A DNA stretch of 32,948 bases, taken from NCBI RefSeq assembly GCF_027587205.1, contig NZ_JAPDOD010000077.1, positions 1 to 32,948 on the forward strand. The letters are read 5' to 3'. Below are positions 24,646 to 32,551 of this stretch, piece by piece. Positions within the stretch are counted from its first letter, which is position 1. Each line of letters opens with the position of its first letter. The position numbers and the translations under genes are program-made. Origin of the DNA: Solirubrobacter ginsenosidimutans (GTDB lineage Bacteria; Actinomycetota; Thermoleophilia; Solirubrobacterales; Solirubrobacteraceae). The notes beneath the pieces are model-generated. The model searched no databases and was not told the DNA's origin. It saw only the letters and a program-made list of their open reading frames with translations.

Positions 24646-27600
24646 AGGCGGGCGCCGGAGGCAGGTCGGTGGAGTCGAGCGAGAACGAGCGTGCGGCCTC
24701 GTCGAGCGCGCCGACGGCCGGGTCGAGCGCGTAGCCGCGCGGGTTCGAGTGCGGCGGCGCCCAGCCCGGGAAGTCATGGACCTGGCCGACCGTGTCCACG
24801 AGGTCGGCGTTGCCCACCGCGGCGACCTCGTCGGTCAGGGCCTTCACGAGCGCGCGCTGGTGGGCGTCGGTCCAGGTCGACGGATCGCCGGCCGCCGCCG
24901 GGATCTTCGCCCGCTTGAGTGCGCTCTGCAGGTGTGGACCGGCCTTGCCGCCGGCGATCACGTGGGCCGGGCGGAAGACGTGCCAGCGCAGGAGCATCGC
25001 GGTCGCCCGCTCGGAGCTGAAGACGTCGCCGATCGTCGCCGTGCGCGTCCCGCCGCCGTCGGGCACATCGGGCACGTTGTTCGCCGCGTCCCACGGCGTG
25101 CAGAGCAGGTCGCGCAGGCGCATGCGCGCCATGTGCCACATGCGCCGCCGGAACCCGTCGATCGTCCGCCCGGCCATCGCGAACCGGTAGACCCAGTGCC
25201 AGGTCTTGAACCAGTCGCCCTCGCTCGCGACGAGGTCGGCGGCCTTGTACGTGCCGTCGTCCTGCTGGAGCGAGATCCAGCCGGTGTACTTGCGCTGGTC
25301 CTTGCTGAAGAGCCGCTGCCCGGTCGGGTGCCCGGCGGCGTCGAGCCAGTCGGCGTCGATGCGCGCGCCGAAGAACTCGAAGGCGCACTTGAACGCGTCG
25401 GAGTCAGCGTAGGCGAGGTAGGCGAGATAGCCGCACAGCTCGCCCTTCTCGAGCGGCTTGTTCTTCGGGATGACGCCGAGCGTCCAATGGCACGGGCCAA
25501 GCGAGACGAACGCGTTGTCGTAGGCGTTGATGGAGTCGAAGAACCCCATGCACTCGACCTCGGACACCGCCCGGATCGCCTTGTAGGTCGAGCGCTGGCT
25601 CGCGCTCAGCGACCCGAGCGCGGTCCCGACGAGGTGCTCCGGCGTCAGCTCGGCCTCGGCCCAGGTGTGCTGCGGCGCCTTCGAGTAGGGACCGCCGAAG
25701 CCCGCGTAGGCGACGTAGCGGCCGAGCACGACCTCGGTCTCGCTCGCGTGCGTGGCCGGCCGCGTGTAGTAGCCCGAGTAGTCGCGCACGTACATCCGCG
25801 GTGTGGTGGCGGTCACCTGGTCGGCCGCCCACACATTGTCCTTGCCGGAATAGACGCCCGTCGGCGTGCTGCCGGTGAGCTTGCGGGCGACGACCACGAC
25901 CGGGCAGCGCCAGCGCTCGGCGAGCCAGCGATCGATCAGCGCGCGCGTCTCGGCGTTGACCACACCGCTGACCGGGCCCGTGTACTTGAGGCCGTTCGGC
26001 GCGGGCGAGAGCCGCTCGGGATAGGGGCCTGAGGCCCCGGGCCGCTCCTTGGCGAGCGTGTCGAGCTTCGCGCTCGCCTGCAACTCGCGCACCGCCCAGG
26101 ACGTCTCGCGGCCGAACGTGCCGTTCGCCGGCCCGCTGATCGCGAACCCAAGCTCCAGCAGGTCGAGCTGCAGCGCCTTCACGTAGCCGGTCGCGCCGCT
26201 CGCGGGGAGGTTGTCGTGGGCGGCCGCGGTGCGGCCCTTGCCGGCGTAGCGGGCGCCGCCGTCGCGATCGCCGAGCGCCAGGTTGTAGCCGCCGTAGCGC
26301 ACGGCCGCCAGGCGGACCGGCGGCGGCGGCGGGATCGCCGCCGCGCCGCCCGCGGGCGGCGCGGGCGTGACCGGCTGCGGCGTGTCCAGCCCGTCATGGT
26401 CGCGCGCGTCGCGCTCGAGCGCGGAGTTGGCGTAGCCGTTGAGGATGAGGTCCCACTCGTAGACCCCGAACACGGGCAACCCGAGATGGAAGAACGGGCC
26501 GAACCAGCCGTACTGGTTGGTGTGGCGGAGCTCGTGCTCGTAGAGCCCCTGCGTGCGCGGGAACGAGACCGCGCCGTTGTAGGCCTTCGGGCGCACGGTG
26601 CCCGGCCCGCCGGAGTACGGGATCTGCTGCCACTGCTTGTAGACGAAGAAGACGTTGCCGAACGTGATGCCGAGCAGGCTCGGGAACGAGCCGATCCAAC
26701 CCCCCGAGAACACGAGCGCGAAGGCGCTCAGGCGGCCCGAGCTCGCCACGTCGAAGCCCGGGCTCTCCCAGTCGGCGCCGCCGCCGCTGATGAGCCTGAC
26801 GAGCCAGCGCACGACCTCGCCCATCAGGCAGGTGATCTCGATCAGCAGCCCGAACAGCGTGTTGGGCAGCGTCCAGACGGCGCCCAGCAGCGAGAGCAGC
26901 ACGCCGCCGAACGACCAGTGGCCGTTCGGGTCCGCGCGGTTCACCGGGTCGTTGCCGCAGAACGCGTGGCGGTTGCGGCTGCGCGGGCGCTGCAGCCAGG
27001 CGCCGAGCACCTCGGCGCGCGCGGCCGCCTGCGCGCCGGCGGGGACGACCGGGTGCACGAGCCGCTCGTCGTCGGGAGCGCCGGTGAACGAGTCCGGGGT
27101 CAAGAAGCGCGCCGTCGCGGGGTCATACCAGCGTCCGCCGAAGCGGTAGAGGCCAAGGTCGGCGTGCCATTCGCGGCCCGCGAAGCGCGGTCCGACGGTC
27201 CCGGCGCCGGCCGGCCTCCCGAACGGGCAGTAGCTCCAGCGCGCGACGATTTCGCCCGCACGCCCCGTGGCGAGCAGGCCGTGTCCATGACGGTCGCTGT
27301 GCAGGTAGGCGACGTCCTCGCCGATCTCGGCGAGCGGGCCGAGCGGGGTGCGCACGATCGTCTGCAGTGGTCGGCCTGCCCCGTCCGTGACCGCGAGCAG
27401 CTCGTCGTCGGGGCCGTAGAGATAGCGCTCGACGCCGTCCGGGCGCCGCAGCGCTACCAGCCGCTGCTTGTGGTCATAGACGGCGCGGGCGACGATGGCG
27501 CCGGCGCGCAGCACCTCCCGCAGCGCGCCCGCGTCGTCGTAGCGGTAGGTCATCGCCGGACCGCTGCCCGCGGCGTGCGTGCGGCGACCGTGGCGATCGT

Positions 27601-28534
27601 GCTCGAGCCGGCCCGGGCCCTGGTCAAGGCGGTTGTCGAGCGCGTCGTAGCGGTAGCTCCAGCGCTCGCCTTCGGATCTGGCGCCCGCGAGCCGGCCGAG
27701 CTCGTCGTAGGCGTAGCGGCGCTCGCCGTCGAACGTGATCCGCCCCGCGGCGTCGTGCTCGTAGCGGCGCTCGAGCAGCAGCTCGCGGCCGCGCCGGACG
27801 TCGAGGTCCAGCACCCGGCCGTCGATCGCGTCGGCGCGCGTGCGCTGCACGACGCCGTTGGCGAAGCGCACGGCGGTCTCGCGGCGCGCGTCGTCGTAGA
27901 CGAACGTGGCGATCGGCTCGTCGGCGAGCGAGACGGCGGCGGGGCGGCCGCGCCCGTCCCAGCGGTAGTGCACGGCGCGCGCGCCCGGCAGCGTCATGCG
28001 TGCGAGCCGGCCGTCGGCGCCGAAGTCGAGACCGAGCTCGAGCGTCACGCCGTCGATCGTCTGGCGGATGCGCGTGATCCGTCCTTGGGCGTCGTACGCG
28101 TGCTCGGTGGCGACCGTCGAGGTGCGGCCCAGAAGCATCCGGCCGGCGGCGTCGTAGCGGAAGGCGATCGTGCCGGCGCCGCCCAGCCGCGCGCGGGCCA
28201 GACGTCCCTTCGCGTCGTACTCATAGCTGCGGACGACGCCGAGCTCGTCGACCGCCAACAGCCGGTCGCGCTCGTCGTAGGTGAAGGTCGTCGACCCGGC
28301 CCGGACCAGCCGGCGCAGCGCGTCGTACTCATACGCCGTGCACGTGCCGTCGGGCTCGACGATCTCGCTGAGGTCGCCGCGCCGGTCGTAGCGGTAGCGC
28401 GAGCGCCCGCCGCCGTGCTCGTCCACGGTGGTCACGCCCGGCTCGAGCTCGGCCACGCGCCGGCACGCGCGGTCGTCCGCCAGCCAGCCTTCGAGGCGGC
28501 GACGCGCTTCGACCGCTTCAGGCGGCGATGGCAC
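24638..28534 (-). CDS. RHS-repeat effector with metallopeptidase-like, peptidoglycan-binding and hydrolase-like parts
   Basis: A 1298-residue polymorphic-toxin-type protein. Residues about 45-465 are YD/RHS repeats (YEYDALRRL, FTYDERDRLLA, YRYDALDNR). The RHS core lies at about 465-535 (FGGRWYDPATARFLTPDSF, then GNDPVNRADPNGHW). A hydrophobic region (543-632) precedes a zinc-protease-like motif HELRH (667-671) with a candidate third ligand Glu707. Residues about 779-875 are a peptidoglycan-binding repeat (VKALQLDLLELGF, FGRETSWAVRELQ). A C-terminal domain (about 990-1150) around VSEVECMGFFDSINAYDNAF may be a muramidase-like hydrolase. I chose the GTG at 28534, with GGGGAGG about 9 nt before, over an ATG at 28582. 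No signal peptide. RHS shells usually encage toxic C-termini; delivery by this particle is inferred. No obvious immunity gene follows. Confidence 0.85.
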   Translation of the reverse strand: MPSPPEAVEARRRLEGWLADDRACRRVAELEPGVTTVDEHGGGRSRYRYDRRGDLSEIVEPDGTCTAYEYDALRRLVRAGSTTFTYDERDRLLAVDELGVVRSYEYDAKGRLARARLGGAGTIAFRYDAAGRMLLGRTSTVATEHAYDAQGRITRIRQTIDGVTLELGLDFGADGRLARMTLPGARAVHYRWDGRGRPAAVSLADEPIATFVYDDARRETAVRFANGVVQRTRADAIDGRVLDLDVRRGRELLLERRYEHDAAGRITFDGERRYAYDELGRLAGARSEGERWSYRYDALDNRLDQGPGRLEHDRHGRRTHAAGSGPAMTYRYDDAGALREVLRAGAIVARAVYDHKQRLVALRRPDGVERYLYGPDDELLAVTDGAGRPLQTIVRTPLGPLAEIGEDVAYLHSDRHGHGLLATGRAGEIVARWSYCPFGRPAGAGTVGPRFAGREWHADLGLYRFGGRWYDPATARFLTPDSFTGAPDDERLVHPVVPAGAQAAARAEVLGAWLQRPRSRNRHAFCGNDPVNRADPNGHWSFGGVLLSLLGAVWTLPNTLFGLLIEITCLMGEVVRWLVRLISGGGADWESPGFDVASSGRLSAFALVFSGGWIGSFPSLLGITFGNVFFVYKQWQQIPYSGGPGTVRPKAYNGAVSFPRTQGLYEHELRHTNQYGWFGPFFHLGLPVFGVYEWDLILNGYANSALERDARDHDGLDTPQPVTPAPPAGGAAAIPPPPPVRLAAVRYGGYNLALGDRDGGARYAGKGRTAAAHDNLPASGATGYVKALQLDLLELGFAISGPANGTFGRETSWAVRELQASAKLDTLAKERPGASGPYPERLSPAPNGLKYTGPVSGVVNAETRALIDRWLAERWRCPVVVVARKLTGSTPTGVYSGKDNVWAADQVTATTPRMYVRDYSGYYTRPATHASETEVVLGRYVAYAGFGGPYSKAPQHTWAEAELTPEHLVGTALGSLSASQRSTYKAIRAVSEVECMGFFDSINAYDNAFVSLGPCHWTLGVIPKNKPLEKGELCGYLAYLAYADSDAFKCAFEFFGARIDADWLDAAGHPTGQRLFSKDQRKYTGWISLQQDDGTYKAADLVASEGDWFKTWHWVYRFAMAGRTIDGFRRRMWHMARMRLRDLLCTPWDAANNVPDVPDGGGTRTATIGDVFSSERATAMLLRWHVFRPAHVIAGGKAGPHLQSALKRAKIPAAAGDPSTWTDAHQRALVKALTDEVAAVGNADLVDTVGQVHDFPGWAPPHSNPRGYALDPAVGALDEAARSFSLDSTDLPPAPAYA

Positions 28535-31500
28535 CGGCGGGCTCGCCTCCCCTGAGCGGAATCGCCTTGAGCATCTCGTCAAATGCGTTGCGCACGCGCT
28601 CGAGCTCGTCGTGGAAGCTCTTGGCGAGGTTGTCGAGCAGGCGCTTCAGCCGTGCCACGAACTCGGTCAGCACGAGATCCTCGACCTTGCCCACGACCTC
28701 GTGGACGGCGCCTGCGACCTGCGCGAGGAACGTCTCGATGTCGTTCACGACTTGCTTGATCGCGTCGCGGATCGTCCGCAGCTCCTCGTCGATCGCCGCG
28801 CCGATGTCATCGAGCAATCCGTTGACCTGCCCTGTGAGGGCGGCGAGGGTCCGCGTATAGGCCGCGTCGAGCTGGGCGCCGAGCTTGGCGGGGTCGAGCG
28901 CCTCCAGCGGCGCCTTGAGCTTGGCCAGCAGCTCGTCGGCGGCCTGCGCGAGCTTGGCCGGGTCGAGGATGCGGGCCTTGGCGCGGATCGTGTCGTAGAT
29001 CGCGGCGACGGCGTCCTGCAGGGCGAGCGGGTCGATCAGCGCGAGCGTGCTGCGGACGATGCCCAGCAGGCGGTCGGCGGCCTCGGCGACGGTGCTCTCC
29101 AGCGGCTGCAGTTGGGCGAGGAAGCGCTCCAGCGCCGCTTCGATCGGCGCCGCGAGCAGCGAGGGGCGCAGCGTCGCCAGACCGGCGATCACGTCGTCGT
29201 GCGTGAGCGGCGCGGGGCTGCGCAGGAACGCCGGCACCAGCCGCTCTAGTCCGGTGCGCAGCTCGCCGTAGGCCGCGATCGCGGCGGCCGAGTCGAGCGC
29301 CGCGATGTGCTGGGCGAGCGAGTCGGTAAGGCGCCGGTGGGTGGCTCGCAGGCGCTGCGTGCGGCTGTCGGCGCGGCTGGTGTCGACGAGCGCGAACGTC
29401 GCGTCGAAACGCGCGCGTACGGCGACGACGTCCGAGGCGCGCGCGGGCGGCGCGGTCTGCACGCTCGCCTCGAAGCTCACCTTGAGCGCCGGCAGAGAGA
29501 GCACGGGACCCAGCACTCGGGTCGGGTCGAGGCTCGCCAGCAGCGCCTGGCCCTGGCGCAGCCGGTCGAGCAGCGCGTGCGGGTCGAGCGCGTCGATGCC
29601 GGTGCCGAGGCCAGTGCGGAGCACGTTCACCGCGCTCGTGAGATCGTCCGCCGGGATCGACGCAGTCATCTCCAGCAGGCGGTCGAACGGCACGTCGAGC
29701 ACCTTCATCGGGGCCGCCAGGTCGATCTCGGCGGGCATCAGCGCGAGCTCGCCGGGATCGTCGAACAGACCGCCGGCGAAGTGCTCGAGCACCGGCCGGA
29801 TCTGGTCCAGCAGGGTGTCCAGCGGCGATGGGAGCTCGAGCGCGTCGATGGCGTCGAGCAGCGACTTGCGGACCTGGTCGAGCAGCGCGCGGCGGCGGTC
29901 GTCGAGCTCGCCCAGCAGCGGCGTCACGTCGACCATCGCGATCAACTTGTCGATCTCGGCGTAGAGATCGTCGAGGGGCGCGACCCACTGCTTGGGGTCC
30001 AACCGGTCGAGCGCGTCGACGACGGTGTCATAGGGCTTCTGCAGCGGCTCGAGCAGCCGGTGCGGGGCGAGTTGCTCGAGCTGCGCGGTCAACTTGGCGA
30101 GCAGCGACCGCAGCGGCTTGAGCAGCAGCGTCGCGTTGACGGCGTCGGCGGCGTGCTCGACCCGTTGCACGAGCTCGTGGATGGGCCCGAGGAGCTGCAC
30201 CGGGTCGAGCTCGTCGACGTGCGCCTTGACCGCCCCGAGGGCGTGCTCGAGCTGAACGAGCAGGTCGGCGACCGGTGTCTTGGCGGCGTCGAAGCCTTCC
30301 TCCAGGCCCTTGATGATCTGGCCCTCGAGGTCGATCGCCTCGAGGATCGCCAGTGCGGCCGAGAGCGCGAGCCGCTCGGCCGGCGAGAGCGCCGACGGGC
30401 TCATCGCCTTCAGGCGCTTCGCGACGTCTTCGATCTCGGTGATGACCTCGTCGGCGAGCGGCTTGAAGCTGATCTGGTCCAGCTGCGCCAGCAGCTCCTC
30501 GAGCTTGTCGAGCTGGGCCCCGATCGCGGCCTCGATCTCGGCGATCAGGTCGGCGGCCTGCTGGAGCGCGGCCTCCAGCCGGCTCGTGAGGTCGGCCAGG
30601 GGGAGGCTCTGGACGGCGTTGAGCAGCTCGCTGACCGCGGCCTTCGCCTGCTCAACGAGCGCGTCGTTGAACGTCTCGGTGATGAACGTCTCGGCCTCGG
30701 CGAGCGCGTCCTCGATCTGCTTGGTGATCGTCGCCGCGTCGAACTGATCCAGCTCGTCGCCGACCTGCTTGAGCATGTCGTCGACCGCGGCCTGGATCTC
30801 CTCGGTGGGAACCTGCGCGATCGCGTCGCGCAGCTCGCCCAGCGCGTCCTCGAGCATGGCGCGCGCGGCGCCCACGCCCGAGGTCAGCAGCGTGTCCTGG
30901 ACGGACTGGACGAGCAGGTCGACCTGTCCGGTCAGCTCGTCGCCGTCGATCACCATCCCAAGCCGCCGGCTGAGGTCGTCGAGCACGCCCACGATCGCCT
31001 TCACGCCGTCGTCCACGCTCGGCACGCGGCCCAGATCGACGGCTTGGAGCGCGTTCGTGTAGGTGCTCATGAGGCCGTCCCACGGCTGCGCTGCGATCGC
31101 GGCGGCGAGCGCGTCGTAGCGGTCGGCGACGGCGTCGGCGATCGAGGCCACCGCAGCGTCGAGCGCGTCGAACCGCCCTTCGATCTCCCCGTAGACCGCG
31201 ACATCGGAGGCGTCGAGGCCGTCGAGCGCGGCGCGCAGGCCGTTGAGCGCGCCCGCGCTGGCCTGCAGCGCCGGGTCGACCTCGGCCGCGAGTGCCTCGG
31301 CCCCGACCGGCGCGAGCACCGCGACCGCCCGCTCGGCGGCGGCGAGCGGATTCTCGAGCGCATCCGCGCCGACGCCGATCAGGTTCTGCGCCAGGAACGG
31401 CAGGAAGTCGCCCTTGTGGGCGGCGTAGTCCTGGCTGAAGCGGTCAAAGCCGGCGAGGCCCTCGCGGACCGCGGTCAGCGTGTCGGGATCGATCAGGTTC

Positions 31501-31925
31501 TCGGCCAGGCTCTCGATCTGCTTGTCGAACGTGCCGAGCGCCGCATTGACGACCGCGAGCGCGACGTCCTGCAGCGATCCGCCGTGGGCGAGCTGCTCGG
31601 CGAGCGGGCCCGACTGCAACAGGTCGCGCGCGAGCGAGTACGCCTGCTCGATCGCCTCGACGTACTCGAGCGCCGAGGCCGGCAGCGCCTGGCGGATCGT
31701 CTCGAGCACCTGCGGGAGCTGCTCGGTGAGGCCGCTGGTGTCGACGTCGAGCGTCCCCGCGAGGTCGCCCAGCGCGCCCGTGACCGCGGTGAGCGGCGAG
31801 CCGGCCTGATCGTGCTCGAGGCCGCCGACACGGTCGAGCATGGCACCGAGCGCCACCTGCGCATCGCTGCCGATGCGGCCGAGCTCGCCGGTGTCCGGGA
31901 AGCGCTCGAGGAAGCCGGCGCTCAT
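28518..31925 (-). CDS. Large all-helical protein, tape-measure candidate
   Basis: A 1135-residue protein made almost wholly of amphipathic helices rich in Leu, Ala, Asp, Glu and Gln, with many LxxLxxLD-type repeats (LDALDPAKLGAQLDAAYTRT is one) and few Gly or Pro breaks. This is the look of coiled-coil or apolipoprotein-like rods. In a tail operon the protein of this size and build is the usual candidate for the tape measure that fills the tube, here just before effector and baseplate genes. It lacks the central hydrophobic segment of many phage tape measures, so the role is inference. ATG at 31925 overlaps the previous stop as ATGA; its end overlaps the RHS start by 17 nt. Confidence 0.7.
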   Translation of the reverse strand: MSAGFLERFPDTGELGRIGSDAQVALGAMLDRVGGLEHDQAGSPLTAVTGALGDLAGTLDVDTSGLTEQLPQVLETIRQALPASALEYVEAIEQAYSLARDLLQSGPLAEQLAHGGSLQDVALAVVNAALGTFDKQIESLAENLIDPDTLTAVREGLAGFDRFSQDYAAHKGDFLPFLAQNLIGVGADALENPLAAAERAVAVLAPVGAEALAAEVDPALQASAGALNGLRAALDGLDASDVAVYGEIEGRFDALDAAVASIADAVADRYDALAAAIAAQPWDGLMSTYTNALQAVDLGRVPSVDDGVKAIVGVLDDLSRRLGMVIDGDELTGQVDLLVQSVQDTLLTSGVGAARAMLEDALGELRDAIAQVPTEEIQAAVDDMLKQVGDELDQFDAATITKQIEDALAEAETFITETFNDALVEQAKAAVSELLNAVQSLPLADLTSRLEAALQQAADLIAEIEAAIGAQLDKLEELLAQLDQISFKPLADEVITEIEDVAKRLKAMSPSALSPAERLALSAALAILEAIDLEGQIIKGLEEGFDAAKTPVADLLVQLEHALGAVKAHVDELDPVQLLGPIHELVQRVEHAADAVNATLLLKPLRSLLAKLTAQLEQLAPHRLLEPLQKPYDTVVDALDRLDPKQWVAPLDDLYAEIDKLIAMVDVTPLLGELDDRRRALLDQVRKSLLDAIDALELPSPLDTLLDQIRPVLEHFAGGLFDDPGELALMPAEIDLAAPMKVLDVPFDRLLEMTASIPADDLTSAVNVLRTGLGTGIDALDPHALLDRLRQGQALLASLDPTRVLGPVLSLPALKVSFEASVQTAPPARASDVVAVRARFDATFALVDTSRADSRTQRLRATHRRLTDSLAQHIAALDSAAAIAAYGELRTGLERLVPAFLRSPAPLTHDDVIAGLATLRPSLLAAPIEAALERFLAQLQPLESTVAEAADRLLGIVRSTLALIDPLALQDAVAAIYDTIRAKARILDPAKLAQAADELLAKLKAPLEALDPAKLGAQLDAAYTRTLAALTGQVNGLLDDIGAAIDEELRTIRDAIKQVVNDIETFLAQVAGAVHEVVGKVEDLVLTEFVARLKRLLDNLAKSFHDELERVRNAFDEMLKAIPLRGGEPAGAIAA

Positions 31926-32548
31926 GCCCCGGTGCCGAACAGGTCGCGAATGCCGGTGAGCAGCTCGGCGCCGTCCGAGGCCGCCGGCGTGAACGAGTCG
32001 AGCATCGAGGGCAGGCGCGTCGTCGGGTCGGCGAACGTCGGCATGTTGACCAGCAGGTCGGTGAGCTGCGCGACCTCGGCAAGCGTGTTCTGGACGCTGT
32101 CGACGGCGCCGGCGGCCTCGTCGATGAGGCTCGTGTCCAGGTCGCCGAGCACGTCGCCGGAGATGGGCGACGGCGGCTCGACGTACTCGACGACGCGGCA
32201 CGTGAAGCCGAACTCGTCCGGCGCGCCGGCCCGCTGCTCGACGCGCAGGCCGGCGACGATGACCTGCGAGAAGCGCAGCGTCTGCGTGACGTCGCTGTCG
32301 TCGACGGCGTGGATGTAGAGCTCGACCGGGTCGCCTGCCGCGTGGGCGTCGCGCAGCTTGTCGAGCTCGGTGGGCGCGTCGGCGCCGTAGAAGATGCCAT
32401 GCAGCTCGATCTCGGTCGAGCCGCGGCCGAGCGACTGCGAGAGGTCGCCGCCGGCGCCGGCTACGGCGTGGCGGACCACCCTCGCCTGCTCGCGCGTGAC
32501 CACGTGGGTCAGGTGCGCGAGCGTGATCCCGGCCAGCTCGACGGGCAT
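31922..32548 (-). CDS. Tail tube-hub connector protein (gpU / Mu circularisation-like N-terminal domain)
   Basis: A 208-residue protein. Residues 1-120 are beta-rich and resemble the N-terminal domain of Mu-type DNA-circularisation and P2 gpU-like tail proteins: THVVTREQARVVRHAVAGAG, then SLGRGSTEIELHGIFYG, and a strand set ending FGFTCRVVEYVEPP. The last 80 residues are helical and acidic. In other particles a LysM-bearing protein (Afp7) sits at this place between tube and hub; no LysM motif is evident here. ATG at 32548 follows the previous stop by 3 bp with GGAGGA about 12 nt upstream. Confidence 0.55.
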   Translation of the reverse strand: MPVELAGITLAHLTHVVTREQARVVRHAVAGAGGDLSQSLGRGSTEIELHGIFYGADAPTELDKLRDAHAAGDPVELYIHAVDDSDVTQTLRFSQVIVAGLRVEQRAGAPDEFGFTCRVVEYVEPPSPISGDVLGDLDTSLIDEAAGAVDSVQNTLAEVAQLTDLLVNMPTFADPTTRLPSMLDSFTPAASDGAELLTGIRDLFGTGA

Positions 32549-32551
32549 CGA

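Noticed and set aside
26216..28555. 779-codon plus-strand open frame
   Set aside because: Antisense to the RHS repeats; its Val/Ala/Arg pattern mirrors the minus-strand codons and no motif is present.
28535..28582. ATG start 16 codons upstream for the RHS gene
   Set aside because: The GTG at 28534 has a strong GGGGAGG site; the upstream codons lie within the helical protein gene and read as non-protein sequence.
29307..32318. 1003-codon plus-strand open frame
   Set aside because: Antisense to the helical protein; the repeated LEQ and ERV words are reverse-complement shadows of its Leu/Ala/Asp codons.
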